From contig CAKVOK010000058.1 in assembly GCA_934792465.1 (NCBI GenBank), positions 1 to 20,703 of the forward strand: a stretch of DNA of 20,703 nucleotides, written 5' to 3'. Position numbers and translations under genes: made by a program. Below the pieces are notes generated by a model. It was not told where the DNA came from. It did no database searches and saw only the letters and a list, made by a program, of their open reading frames with translations. Of this stretch, positions 8,345 to 17,163 are shown one piece after another. Position 1 is the stretch's first letter. Each line of letters opens with the position of its first letter. The stretch comes from an uncultured Clostridia bacterium. GTDB lineage: Bacteria > Bacillota > Clostridia > RUG12999.

Positions 8345-8440
8345 TCAGAGTGCCGCTTTGCAGTGAGCGGTGATGTAACTTTTGTACCGCCCCGAACAAA
8401 AAGCGGTGCTATGGGCAATTTTATTCAAACTTATCCCTCC
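8345..8440 (-). promoter_or_regulatory. Structured gap with a possible leader peptide, between flippase and pyruvyl transferase
   Basis: This is the only sizeable gap (8286-8458) in the operon. GGAGGG (8435-8440) is correctly spaced from a TTG at 8428 that opens a 27-codon reading frame ending in TGA at 8345. Three short, mutually exclusive 5-base pairings can be drawn: ACCGC (8403-8407) with GCGGT (8386-8390); that GCGGT with ACCGC (8367-8371); and CCGCT (8366-8370) with AGCGG (8353-8357). The layout resembles an attenuator, but the stems are short and no T run directly follows the last one, so chance is possible. Confidence 0.25.
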
Positions 8441-8458
8441 AAATACAAATATGTTTGA

Positions 8459-9979
8459 CTATCTTTTTAAAAGCCGCTTGAAAAGCGCAATACAATTCTT
8501 CAAGTCATTACGATAGAAAATGACCGATAAAATCAGAACGACCGCCGCATGAATCGCAAAAGTTATAATTGCGGCAAGTACCCATGAACCCCAACCGGTT
8601 ACGGTTATATATTTTAAAACGATATATGACAATACGACCGAAATGCCCCAAACAGCCGCAAGCCAAATAAATCGCTTTACAATTTCGGAAAACTTTCTGT
8701 TCAGCATATGTTTTGAAACATAACTGCCATACATAACGGTGCGGAAAGTATTTGCGACAATCGTTCCTATAATAGCACCGACTATCCCTAATTTTAAAAC
8801 CAAAACGACTGTAAGAACTATATTTATTCCCGCTTCCGCATAACCGGCAAATTTAACCTGCTTATAATGACCGGCAGCCTGAACCAATAAAACATACGGT
8901 GTACGCAAACTCATCATAATCTGTGCTATGGCAATACAAATGCCGAGTGAGGTTCTCATATAATTAACGTCAGTAACGTTTCTCATATACACTGACATAA
9001 ACGGAACGACAAGTACAGTCATGCAACCGAAAAGAAGTGCGGAAAGCGCATATATTATGTATTCATATTGTCTTAGATTTTGGTTTAGCGTATCATACTG
9101 TTTTCTTGCCCACATATTTCCGAATCCTGCTTCAAGTCCGTTGGTGATAACCTGAAAGACCTTTGTCAGACCATCGGCTACAATATAATACATGGAATAA
9201 ACCGATAGCTCCTTGGCACTGCAAAATACCGTGATAAAAAAGACGTCAACGTTTTCATGAACAATGTTCGACAGTGAGTTTGCCAACACATCCCATCTGC
9301 CTTTAAGTGCGGTATTGTCCGGTGCAACTTTTTTATCAATGCGAAACATTCTGTGGGACAATATGAAAAGCACTATAGGGATTACTGCCAGTATCGCACT
9401 GCTTCCGGACTTTGCCGCAAACACATCTCCTCCGGCTTTTACGATAATAAACAGCAATATTGCGTTTGAGATCGTTGCGGCAGTTTGAATAATATTTGTC
9501 AAATAATTAGACTGACTTGCGGCGAGTAATATTCTGCTGTTTATTCCCCAGCAATTTTCCGCAAATTTGCTTGCACCTATTATAATCACCATGAAAAAAA
9601 CAGACCAATACGAAACATTTGCGTTAATAATCAAAGGTACGCAGCAGGCAAGCACCAAAACGTAAATTATAAGAAAAAACGAAATCTTTCTATAATATCT
9701 GTCATTTGCATTAATTATTGCGCTCGTGCGGCGTTCGTCATTGCTTGCAAAAGATTTATAAAGTGCAACACGTGTGGCACCGTTCACTCCGACTTCAACA
9801 ATAACAAACAGGCTTAAAAATTTAGTGATAGACGCTATCACGCCGTTCCATGCAGAACCGTAAGTTTCAATCAGCAGACGTGAAGTAATAAAACCGCATA
9901 CTATAACGACTATCTGATAAACCGCTGACGTTATCGAACTGTAAAACGCCTTTTTTAATCGGTTTTCGTTTGTTGACAT
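8459..9979 (-). CDS. wzx: Wzx-like polysaccharide flippase (MOP/MATE superfamily)
   Basis: A 506-residue integral membrane protein with about twelve to fourteen helices along its whole length. The N terminus has the typical pattern of Firmicute polysaccharide flippases: SSITSAVYQIVVIVCGFITS, then an LIETYGSAWNGVIASITKFLS segment and EVGVNGATRVALYKSFASND. It should move the undecaprenyl-linked repeat unit from the inner to the outer face of the membrane. The gene starts seven bases after the wzy-like stop codon, with AGGAGTG in the end of that gene serving as ribosome site, so the two are coupled, as expected for a Wzx/Wzy pathway. The family is clear; the glycan carried is not determined by sequence. 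Confidence 0.9.
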   Translation of the reverse strand: MSTNENRLKKAFYSSITSAVYQIVVIVCGFITSRLLIETYGSAWNGVIASITKFLSLFVIVEVGVNGATRVALYKSFASNDERRTSAIINANDRYYRKISFFLIIYVLVLACCVPLIINANVSYWSVFFMVIIIGASKFAENCWGINSRILLAASQSNYLTNIIQTAATISNAILLFIIVKAGGDVFAAKSGSSAILAVIPIVLFILSHRMFRIDKKVAPDNTALKGRWDVLANSLSNIVHENVDVFFITVFCSAKELSVYSMYYIVADGLTKVFQVITNGLEAGFGNMWARKQYDTLNQNLRQYEYIIYALSALLFGCMTVLVVPFMSVYMRNVTDVNYMRTSLGICIAIAQIMMSLRTPYVLLVQAAGHYKQVKFAGYAEAGINIVLTVVLVLKLGIVGAIIGTIVANTFRTVMYGSYVSKHMLNRKFSEIVKRFIWLAAVWGISVVLSYIVLKYITVTGWGSWVLAAIITFAIHAAVVLILSVIFYRNDLKNCIALFKRLLKR

Positions 9980-9985
9980 TTTTTA

Positions 9986-11305
9986 TCACTCCTGATTCTG
10001 CGGCATTGTATTCGCTCTGTCCGCCGATGTTTTCATATCCGTAACAAGACACATATACACAAAAGCAATCAATATAGTAACTACACTCGACGATGCCATT
10101 TGCGAAACTTGTATATTTACAAGCATAATAATAAGCGGAATGTAGTTGACAAATTGTATATTATGATTGAGCTTGTGTGCTCTGTTCATCAAAAGAATCA
10201 AAAAAGCAACAAACGCAATAAATCCCGGTATTCCCCACATAACGAGAAGCTCCTGAAAAGCATTGTGCGGAATACTTAAGTTATAATTCGTAAGCAATTT
10301 TGTTTCATATCCCTGCAATCCCACGCCAAACATCAGCAAATTGGGGTCTGAAAGCAGCATCTCTGTGTAATAAGCAAAAATATCATTTCTTCCCGTAGAG
10401 ATATCATTTTCGCCGAAACGCAAAATCAAAGCGTCGTATGCAGTCGGGAATACCCTTTGCATTATAAATACTACAGGTATGATTATTGCAATTGTAAGCA
10501 ATAAGCTTTTGATTTTTCCTTTAATTTCAAATCCTTCCCAGCAAAGAAAGAACAGAACAAACATAATAAGTAAACACAGAACGAATTTTTTTGACATGGT
10601 CAAAAGTCCGAAAACACTAAGCATTGCGATAAATAAGGTGTCAAATACATTCTGTCTTTTTTTATAAACTATATATACCAACCCGCTGATGCAGCAAATA
10701 CAAATGTACGCAAGATAGTTTGGATTAAATCCGACTGACATTCTTGTTTCATCTATTCCGTATCCGAGTCTAAAGACGCCGGAAAACAGAAGCGTTACAC
10801 TATATCCATACCCTTTCAGCTGGCTTAAAAGTATGGTAATGCAGGCGCAGACCGCCGTAAACGACATAGATCTGACCGTTTTGTCAAAATCGAAATCTTC
10901 ACCTGTAAGGCTGCCGATAAAGCAGCAGAAAGAAAGCTCCGTAAACAGCCGAATTACCTCTACGAAAGAAAAATCCGCAGATTTGTGTAAAACCTCCCAT
11001 AGAACAAGAAAAAACACCGGCAAAAAGTGCGCATAAATTGTAGGCTTTTTTACAAATCGTACGATATATATAATCATACACAGCCACAATGCGTATTTGC
11101 TTTGAAATGCATTAAGCACAGGAATACAGCAAAAACAAAATGCTATGACTTCCGTCTTATCCGAAAAAAGCGCTATCAAAACAGCTATAGCGAGGAAAAC
11201 TATCGACGGAACAGCTATATTCGCAAAATCACGCAAAAAAAACAGAATATTTAAGCTTAATATGCATGGAATAAATGCCGAAGCTTTTATTTTATAAACA
11301 TCCAA
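9986..11305 (-). CDS. wzy: Wzy-like polysaccharide polymerase (O-antigen ligase/polymerase family)
   Basis: A 439-residue membrane protein with about ten or more helices. It carries the usual O-antigen ligase/polymerase features: GFNPNYLAY (192-200), STGRNDIFAYYTEML (303-317), FGVGLQGYE (326-334) and IPHNAFQELLVMWGIPGF (345-362), where HN followed by a hydrophobic helix is the best conserved part. It should join flipped repeat units outside the membrane. The start is TTG at 11305, supported by AAAGGAGA upstream; the nearby ATG two bases into the frame runs into a stop within five codons. A ligase rather than a polymerase function is possible on sequence alone, but the neighbouring flippase and glycosyltransferases favour a polymerase. 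Confidence 0.85.
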   Translation of the reverse strand: MDVYKIKASAFIPCILSLNILFFLRDFANIAVPSIVFLAIAVLIALFSDKTEVIAFCFCCIPVLNAFQSKYALWLCMIIYIVRFVKKPTIYAHFLPVFFLVLWEVLHKSADFSFVEVIRLFTELSFCCFIGSLTGEDFDFDKTVRSMSFTAVCACITILLSQLKGYGYSVTLLFSGVFRLGYGIDETRMSVGFNPNYLAYICICCISGLVYIVYKKRQNVFDTLFIAMLSVFGLLTMSKKFVLCLLIMFVLFFLCWEGFEIKGKIKSLLLTIAIIIPVVFIMQRVFPTAYDALILRFGENDISTGRNDIFAYYTEMLLSDPNLLMFGVGLQGYETKLLTNYNLSIPHNAFQELLVMWGIPGFIAFVAFLILLMNRAHKLNHNIQFVNYIPLIIMLVNIQVSQMASSSVVTILIAFVYMCLVTDMKTSADRANTMPQNQE

Positions 11306-11337
11306 TTATTATCTCTCCTTTGAAAAGTTCACCGTAA

Positions 11338-12423
11338 TTATTTATTTCCAACCACGCTTATAATATAGTCCAAATATTTTTGGGAAATATTTTCCACACT
11401 TTGTTTTACAATAATGTCTTTTGCACGCTTTGCACAATTTTCCGCAAATTCGGTATCTTCGACCATTCTGCACATTGCGTCCGCAAGAGCTTTATCATCA
11501 CCCACTGGTGTCAAAAGCCCGTTTTCACCGTTAGATATCAATTCCGCCGGACCGAAAGGGCAATCCGTTGAAACGCAGGGTGTACCAACCGCAAGTGCCT
11601 CCATAAGGGCATTCGGCATTCCTTCGTATGTCGAACTCATAACGTAGCAAGAGGACGATGCGACTTTAAGAACCGCATCTTTGACGGCACCCTCAAATTT
11701 CACACAATCATCAAGTCCCATATCATGCGTCAAACGGCAAAGAGAAGCTTTGTTGTCTCCCGAACCGTATATTTCAAGTTTAAAATCCGGGTGGCGGTTG
11801 TGAAAGCATCCGAAAGCTTTAATAAGCGTCGGATAGTCCTTTTGGTCGGTCAAACGTCCCATTGCGGTAATCGCTTTTCGCCTTTTCTCCGGAGTGCTTG
11901 CTCCCATAACAAGTTCATTTCCGACAGCATTCGGAATAACAATGCCTTTTGAGGCTATATCACGAGGAAAACACTGTTTGGCTCTTTCTGTCTGGAACAC
12001 AACGCCATCGCTGTGTCGGTACGAATCGAACTTTGCCTTCCTTTGTTTTTCTGTATTCATCAATGGATTGGTTCGTTCCGATGTTATTAATCTGAACTTT
12101 CCGAATCTGTACTGCACCCTTATAAAGCGCAGCATCTGAGCGTCAAGACATATAACACAGTCCGGTTTTGTCTGTTTGAACGCTCTGTGTATTTTTAAAA
12201 ACCTTGAAAAAATTTTTTTAACCCGATCAAATTTTCCGTTACATTCGCTGGGCACATTGAGTTTAATCAAATTGACTCTCTTATCAATGTCGTAAAACTG
12301 CTCGTCGGAGATGCACACAATTGAGGTGTGCTGACCGTGTTCGGCAAAATATTTGCTCAAATATGAAACTGTTCGCTCAACGCCTCCGCAAGCAAGATTT
12401 GCAACAAGAAAAGTAATATTCAT
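11338..12423 (-). CDS. Glycosyltransferase, family 4 (GT-B)
   Basis: A 361-residue GT-B enzyme. The N-terminal acceptor domain starts with the glycine-rich NLACGGVERTVSYLSKYF (9-26). The nucleotide-sugar domain has GRLTDQKD (189-196), where the arginine and lysine bind the diphosphate, and the E-x7-E motif at E267 and E275 (YEGMPNALMEALAVGTPCVS). This retaining family uses UDP- or GDP-sugars to extend lipid-linked repeat units at the inner membrane face. AGAGG lies upstream of the ATG. It sits 13 bases downstream of another transferase gene and 32 bases upstream of wzy. Sugar specificity cannot be read. The closest named role would be a GalNAc-transferase of the PglJ/PglH kind, which is weak inference. 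Confidence 0.88.
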   Translation of the reverse strand: MNITFLVANLACGGVERTVSYLSKYFAEHGQHTSIVCISDEQFYDIDKRVNLIKLNVPSECNGKFDRVKKIFSRFLKIHRAFKQTKPDCVICLDAQMLRFIRVQYRFGKFRLITSERTNPLMNTEKQRKAKFDSYRHSDGVVFQTERAKQCFPRDIASKGIVIPNAVGNELVMGASTPEKRRKAITAMGRLTDQKDYPTLIKAFGCFHNRHPDFKLEIYGSGDNKASLCRLTHDMGLDDCVKFEGAVKDAVLKVASSSCYVMSSTYEGMPNALMEALAVGTPCVSTDCPFGPAELISNGENGLLTPVGDDKALADAMCRMVEDTEFAENCAKRAKDIIVKQSVENISQKYLDYIISVVGNK

Positions 12424-12436
12424 ATCTCAATACCTC

Positions 12437-13582
12437 TTAAATATTTAATTTTTGAATTTGCGTATTATAAAGCAATTCTTCTTTCCCGAATTCAAGCGAA
12501 TCTTTCACAAACTTATCATAATCCGCCTCTCGCTCGGAAAGTTTTTGAAACAGGGTTTCAATATCGTTCAATACCGTATCGGTATCTGTATAATGCATAG
12601 GCATTTTCTTAATTAATCGCATCGGTTCGGGCAGAGCATTGTTGAGTGCAACAATCAATCCGCTGCCGAGATAATCCGAAAACTTGTTTGGAAATGCAAC
12701 TCGATTTGTTTCGTTGTAATCGCGAAGTATATATCCTACGTCGCATCCGCATAAGGACTTAAAATAATCCTGCGGTTTCAGAAGCTCCAAACAATAATTT
12801 CCGTGCGGAAAAGTTTCTTTTAAAAGTGCTTCAAAGCGTTCATCCGTATTACAGAAAAACGCAAAATAACAATTTGAATCAAATTTATCAAAACGGCTGA
12901 AATGTTTTATTATATCATCGACCTTTTGCCATCCGGCACGGTAGCCGCTGTAGCAAAAAACTTTGGTATTTTCCGCAATATTTTTGTTTTTTCTGAATTC
13001 GGCACGGTATTCTTTTATTTGTTCAACCGTTGCAAGCTCTTCAAAGCCGCAGCGGACTTTATAATACTCCAATTGTCCCGGTTTGTTCTTTCTTGCTTTT
13101 TCGCATTTGTCACGTATTTCATCCGATACAACAAAAGCGGCATCCGCATTTTTGACGGCTTTTGTAAAGAAATAGCGACTAATGGGGTAAATAACAAATT
13201 TTCTGACAAAGCTTGATGAATACTCTTTCTTTTCTTCGATTGCTCCCTGTATATCGACAACTATTTTTGCGGGAATACGGTTTTTCTCCGCAAATTTATG
13301 TATGGCAGCGGTCATCATTTGTATCTTATCTCCGTATAAGATAATCAGCTGTGGTTTTTCTTTCAAAATTTTGTCCGTAAGTGCTTTTTTGCCGGCACAC
13401 TTTTCGATTGAATAAAAGTAGTCGCCTCTGTTTACAGTTCCTTGCTCAACGGGATTAAGCAGCAAAATTTTTGTGTATATGCCTTTTTTGTCATACATTG
13501 ATTTTGCTCTGCGAAGTATGAGCGTGGCGTCGCCCGCAGTTCCGCCCATATTGCCGTTTGTTATTAAAAATGCCGTTTTCAT
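12437..13582 (-). CDS. Divergent GT-B glycosyltransferase
   Basis: A 381-residue protein with a GT-B look but few standard motifs. The N terminus has NGNMGGTAGDATLILRRAK (9-27). A phosphate-binding region may be FCYSGYRAGWQKVDDII (209-225), which replaces the usual VGRL..KN loop. The C-terminal end of the donor site is RVAFPNKFSDYLGSGLIVAL (294-313), where the FPNKFSDYLGSG stretch stands in for the E-x7-E region seen in typical GT4 enzymes. This pattern occurs in capsule glycosyltransferases that act on unusual sugars. Gene order (14 bases from the next gene, 6 from the previous) makes a role in the same repeat unit very likely. Whether it is active with a nucleotide sugar is not shown. Confidence 0.7.
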   Translation of the reverse strand: MKTAFLITNGNMGGTAGDATLILRRAKSMYDKKGIYTKILLLNPVEQGTVNRGDYFYSIEKCAGKKALTDKILKEKPQLIILYGDKIQMMTAAIHKFAEKNRIPAKIVVDIQGAIEEKKEYSSSFVRKFVIYPISRYFFTKAVKNADAAFVVSDEIRDKCEKARKNKPGQLEYYKVRCGFEELATVEQIKEYRAEFRKNKNIAENTKVFCYSGYRAGWQKVDDIIKHFSRFDKFDSNCYFAFFCNTDERFEALLKETFPHGNYCLELLKPQDYFKSLCGCDVGYILRDYNETNRVAFPNKFSDYLGSGLIVALNNALPEPMRLIKKMPMHYTDTDTVLNDIETLFQKLSEREADYDKFVKDSLEFGKEELLYNTQIQKLNI

Positions 13583-13588
13583 TCTTTT

Positions 13589-14647
13589 TCAGAGCCCCTT
13601 TTCTGTATATAAGTTCGCATATACTCTTATAATCTCACTTTTATATTTTTGAATGTCATTGTATACTTCGGAAAAAGCAATTGCCTGTTCCGAAAGCTTT
13701 TTTCGGATATTGTCATCGGTTACAGCATTCGTAATTCTATCGGCAAGAACATCATCATCGTCGCTTAAAAATCCGTTTTTGCCGTCTGTGATAAGCTCGC
13801 AAAGACCGTCTGTAGGCGTGCTTATGATTGGTGTTCCGAGCGCTAAGGATTCCAACGCACACATGGGCGTGCCTTCCCACCTGGATGTCATAACCATAAC
13901 CTTTGCATCATGCAGCATTTTCAGGGGATTGCTCCGGAATCCGAGAAACTGCACATTATTTTGCAGGTTCAGTTGATTGCACATTTTTTTTGTTTCTTCT
14001 TCAAGATCGCCCGTGCCTATAATGGCGGCTTTTATATCGGGGCAATTTGCACAAGCTCTTTGCAAAACCTTCATAAGCCTTTGAGGATTTTTTTGTGTAG
14101 TAAGTCTGCCGACATATATGACATCATAGTTATAGCTGCTGCCGTCAAGCTTCATTTTTTCATACAGTGCGTTTACGTCAATAATGTTGTATAAGACGGT
14201 ACTTTTATTCTTCAAGGATTTATGGAAAGCATATCCGTCAAAAGAGCTTTGCGAAACCCAAAAAATATGCCCGGCTTTGTGTGCCGCAAAATAATATGCG
14301 ATTGACTTTACAGACAAACCGCGCGAATTGAAATTGTTGTTATGTATATGGGAAATCAACGGTATTTTGCCGCAGGCACAAGCTGCGACAAAGCCTGCAC
14401 GCATATCGTGAGCATGGATAATATCGGGGTTTTGCTCTTTTATAACACGCTTTACTTCTTTAACCGACAATTCCTTAATCGGCGCAAATGATATGTTTCG
14501 TTCGTTCAATGCTTCGGAAATCTGACCGTTCCGGCTGCAATACACCATATCAATATCCGGCTCATTCCTCATCATGTCGATTATTTGGCAAACAACGTTC
14601 TCCGCACCTGAAAAACGGTCGCTTTGAAGTAAATGCAATACTTTCAT
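13589..14647 (-). CDS. Glycosyltransferase, family 4 (GT-B)
   Basis: A 352-residue GT-B enzyme with all usual marks: LLQSDRFSGAENVVCQII (6-23) at the acceptor side, IIHAHDMRAGF (76-86), SHIHNNNF (99-106), VGRLTTQKNP (179-188) for diphosphate binding, and the E-x7-E pair E258/E266 (WEGTPMCALESLALGTPIIS). It begins just after a strong GGAGG ribosome site (GGAGGATAAG before the ATG), nine bases after the preceding transferase gene. It should add one sugar to the undecaprenyl-linked intermediate. It is only distantly similar to the neighbouring family 4 enzymes, so it is not a recent duplicate. Donor sugar and linkage are unknown. Confidence 0.88.
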   Translation of the reverse strand: MKVLHLLQSDRFSGAENVVCQIIDMMRNEPDIDMVYCSRNGQISEALNERNISFAPIKELSVKEVKRVIKEQNPDIIHAHDMRAGFVAACACGKIPLISHIHNNNFNSRGLSVKSIAYYFAAHKAGHIFWVSQSSFDGYAFHKSLKNKSTVLYNIIDVNALYEKMKLDGSSYNYDVIYVGRLTTQKNPQRLMKVLQRACANCPDIKAAIIGTGDLEEETKKMCNQLNLQNNVQFLGFRSNPLKMLHDAKVMVMTSRWEGTPMCALESLALGTPIISTPTDGLCELITDGKNGFLSDDDDVLADRITNAVTDDNIRKKLSEQAIAFSEVYNDIQKYKSEIIRVYANLYTEKGL

Positions 14648-14656
14648 CTTATCCTC

Positions 14657-15790
14657 CTAAAAAACTTCGGTGTAGATACTCCTCATCGCTTTTTCCGATA
14701 CCGAAGTATCAAAATCTTTTATTTTTGTCTTATTGAATCGGCTCATTTCATCGCATAAAGGTTTGTTATCGCAGAGTAAGCCGATAGCCTGTGCAAAACC
14801 TTCACTGTCAGACGGTTCACACAGAAAGCCGCCCTTGTTATCTGTTATCAAGTCGGTATTGCCCCTGATTTTACTGACCACGCAAGGCAAACCGCTCGCC
14901 ATAGCTTCCATAACGGAGCGTGAAAGCCCCTCACGGAATGACGGCATAACAAAGCAGTCGGCAGCTTCATACAATTTATTTACATCGTTTCTGAAACCCA
15001 AGAAATGCACATTGTCGTGCAGCCCTGCTTTATCGGCTTGTTCTTGCAGTTCCTCACGGTTTTCACCGATGCCGCACAGAATATAGTGAATATTCTTGCT
15101 GTTCAGTTTCTCCATGGCAGAGATGATTACGCCGTTATTTTTGTTTGTATTAAGTTCTCCGACCGAAATCAACACAAAAGCATCGAGAGGAATTCCCGAT
15201 TCCGTGCGTTTTTCCTCTCTGGATTTCCCGGTAGGATTATATTGTGACGTATCGATTCCGACACCGGGAACATAGTATACCTTGCCGTTTTTGCGTAATT
15301 TCAATTTGGTTTTCGCAAGTTCAAAATCCTCACTGTTTATGGTGATTAATGCGTCGGTATAATGAGCAAGCCATTTTTCAACAGGGTAGTACAGAAGCCA
15401 ATTTTTCATGGACGCACCCTTATAAAAATGAAACCCGTGTGCCTGGTATATAACTCTTCCGATATTGAATTTTTTTCCGATTAAGCGCCCGAGTACACCT
15501 CCGATTGGTGTATTGCAATGAATAAAATCGTATTTTTCGGCGGCAGCCAAACGCTTTAATTGCTTGTATGCTTTTATGTTTCCCGGATGATACGGGGCAC
15601 GCATAAAATCAATTTGATGAATTTTAATTCCGTATTTTTCTTCATCGGCAATTCGTTCTTCATCAGACGCATACGACCAATTTCCGGCAATGTGGAATTC
15701 AATGCCGATTTCCTTTGCTGCCAGCATACTTGTGTAAGAAAAATTATTTACTCTCTTTGCTATATTCAATATGTAAAGGAGTTTCTTCAA
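14657..15790 (-). CDS. Glycosyltransferase, family 4, EpsD/CapM-like
   Basis: A 377-residue GT-B enzyme of the EpsD/CapM/PglA type, which commonly adds the second sugar to the lipid-linked first sugar. Evidence: FIHCNTPIGGVLGRL (89-103), VIYQAHGFHFYKGA (113-126), LLYYPVEKWLAHYTDALITIN (132-152), VGELNTNKN (210-218) and E-x7-E at E287/E295 (REGLSRSVMEAMASGLPCV). The start is TTG at 15790, fixed by a full AAGGAGG eight bases upstream, and lies 47 bases inside the end of the acetyltransferase gene. That overlap implies translational coupling. The position right after the initiating transferase and acetyltransferase fits a second-sugar role. Specificity is not certain. Confidence 0.9.
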   Translation of the reverse strand: MKKLLYILNIAKRVNNFSYTSMLAAKEIGIEFHIAGNWSYASDEERIADEEKYGIKIHQIDFMRAPYHPGNIKAYKQLKRLAAAEKYDFIHCNTPIGGVLGRLIGKKFNIGRVIYQAHGFHFYKGASMKNWLLYYPVEKWLAHYTDALITINSEDFELAKTKLKLRKNGKVYYVPGVGIDTSQYNPTGKSREEKRTESGIPLDAFVLISVGELNTNKNNGVIISAMEKLNSKNIHYILCGIGENREELQEQADKAGLHDNVHFLGFRNDVNKLYEAADCFVMPSFREGLSRSVMEAMASGLPCVVSKIRGNTDLITDNKGGFLCEPSDSEGFAQAIGLLCDNKPLCDEMSRFNKTKIKDFDTSVSEKAMRSIYTEVF

Positions 15791-16409
15791 TTGTGCTGCC
15801 TCCTTCGTAACGATATTCGTACATATGTCTGCCTTCGGGCGTTACAAACTCCCGAACAGCGGAAAATCCGTTTTTCCTGTAGAAGCGATTGGCAATCTCA
15901 TTATCAACGGCATCTGTTTCGAGCGTAATATACTTATACTTCTTAAAATCAACATTGTTTTTCAAAGTGTCAATAAGCTTGCTTCCCACTCCGTTTGACT
16001 TGACATCGGGTCGAACACCGATTGATGCAAGCTCAACATAATTTTCATCTCTTTCGGACTCTTTTGGCTTCAGAAACGCCCGTATCAGCCTCATAAACAC
16101 TTTCGGCTTTCTGAAAAACGCTCCGGCACTGTACCATGCAAGCGGAATAAGTCTATGCTTAATCATGTATTTATACAGACCGGACATATTTTCCGAATAA
16201 GCCAGAAAACCGACAACTTTATCCTCTTCGGACGCAATATAGATTCCGGATTCATCGTTTTCAACATACGACCTATACATTTGTTTTAAAAAACCGCTTC
16301 CCATAAAAGTCAGGAAAAAACCCTTGAATGTTTCGAGATGAATATCTACGACATCGTTTATCGTTTCTTTATTTGTATCAACTATCTCTTGAATCACAAA
16401 ATCGCTCAT
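15744..16409 (-). CDS. GNAT-family N-acetyltransferase
   Basis: A 221-residue cytosolic GNAT protein. The acetyl-CoA motif A is ELASIGVRPDVKSNGVGSKL, with the R/QxxGxG/A loop represented by KSNGVG; motif B follows as VDNEIANRFYRKNGFSAVRE. The ATG at 16409 is preferred, with GGGGGAA upstream; a TTG at 16433 would overlap the previous stop codon but has a weak ribosome site. Location after an aminotransferase and an initiating sugar-phosphate transferase suggests that it acetylates an amino sugar, or another group, on a polysaccharide precursor. It is not the left-handed beta-helix type used by PglD. Substrate is inference. Confidence 0.8.
   Translation of the reverse strand: MSDFVIQEIVDTNKETINDVVDIHLETFKGFFLTFMGSGFLKQMYRSYVENDESGIYIASEEDKVVGFLAYSENMSGLYKYMIKHRLIPLAWYSAGAFFRKPKVFMRLIRAFLKPKESERDENYVELASIGVRPDVKSNGVGSKLIDTLKNNVDFKKYKYITLETDAVDNEIANRFYRKNGFSAVREFVTPEGRHMYEYRYEGGSTIEETPLHIEYSKESK
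15799..15805 (-). promoter_or_regulatory. Strong ribosome binding site that fixes a TTG start
   Basis: AAGGAGG, fully complementary to the 16S rRNA tail, lies eight bases before the TTG at 15790. No ATG or GTG is suitably placed, so it decides the start of the EpsD-like glycosyltransferase. It lies within the coding sequence of the acetyltransferase gene. Confidence 0.8.
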
Positions 16410-16429
16410 TTTAATTTTCCCCCACAACT

Positions 16430-17161
16430 TCAAAGACTTTCTTCTTTTTTCGCAGTTTCATAATCACCCTTATATTCCTTGCCGCATACCGCAAGCACTG
16501 TCATTATCATAATCCGTATGTCGCCCCAAAAGCTGAAATTTTCAATACCTTTAAGGTTGTAATACATCTTTGCGGGCAAAATCTTCTCAATGTACACTTT
16601 GTCTGTATCTTCGGCGGCATCAAGCAATTTTGCCTCGTCCTTATAGAGAATACTCGCAAGGTTTGTTACACCTGCGGGAAGCAAAAGCGTAGCCATCATT
16701 TCCGGAGTATATTCGGCAACATATTTCGTGCTTTCGGGGCGTACACCGACGAGAGTAACGGTCCCCTCAATCACGTCGATAAGCTGCGCTGTTTCGTCAA
16801 GCCGACAGTTGCGGATGATTTTCCCCACACGGGTTATACGGCTGTCGTTACTGACAGTAACGTGCGAACCTTTATCGGCGTTTTGCACCATTGTGCGGAA
16901 TTTGTGTATGTAAAAATGTTTTCCGTATTGCGTAACTCGTTCCTGCCGATAAAACACCGGACCTTTGCTGTCGATTTTTATTGCTGTTGCCAAAACCAAA
17001 AAAATAGGTGAAATAACGATTAGCATAATCAAAGATGCGACAATATCAAACATTCTTTTAAAAAACAGGCTGACCTGTTTCTTTTTTAAAATCTCATAAT
17101 ATTTTCGCACCTCATCGGTCTGCATTTCCGGCGGAAGCTGTTCCCAGTTTTTTAAAATCAT
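16430..17161 (-). CDS. Initiating phosphoglycosyl transferase (bacterial sugar transferase)
   Basis: A 243-residue monotopic membrane enzyme of the PglC/EpsL/WcaJ C-terminal type, which moves a sugar-1-phosphate from a UDP-sugar to undecaprenyl phosphate and so starts the repeat unit. The membrane-embedded helix is about residues 40-60 (DIVASLIMLIVISPIFLVLA). GPVFYRQERVTQYGKHFYIHKFRTM (67-91, shown here by its ends) is the substrate-binding stretch, and the catalytic D122-E123 pair lies in CRLDETAQLIDV. The usual LVGPRPE is LVGVRPE here (137-143), a small deviation. It lacks the large N-terminal membrane domain of WbaP/WcaJ. The start is two bases after the aminotransferase stop codon. First sugar unknown, but an amino sugar is suggested by its neighbours. 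Confidence 0.9.
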   Translation of the reverse strand: MILKNWEQLPPEMQTDEVRKYYEILKKKQVSLFFKRMFDIVASLIMLIVISPIFLVLATAIKIDSKGPVFYRQERVTQYGKHFYIHKFRTMVQNADKGSHVTVSNDSRITRVGKIIRNCRLDETAQLIDVIEGTVTLVGVRPESTKYVAEYTPEMMATLLLPAGVTNLASILYKDEAKLLDAAEDTDKVYIEKILPAKMYYNLKGIENFSFWGDIRIMIMTVLAVCGKEYKGDYETAKKEESL

Positions 17162-17163
17162 AA

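Noticed and set aside
8286..8399. N-terminal extension of the pyruvyl transferase
   Set aside because: The ATG at 8285 has a well-spaced GGAAGGG and the family pattern begins there; the extension covers structured non-coding sequence.
11338..15790. Tandem duplication as the origin of the glycosyltransferases
   Set aside because: Their sequences share only family motifs; there is no extended identity that would indicate a recent duplication.
16410..16433. TTG start for the GNAT gene overlapping the previous stop
   Set aside because: Weak ribosome site; the ATG at 16409 has GGGGGAA upstream and loses no conserved residues.
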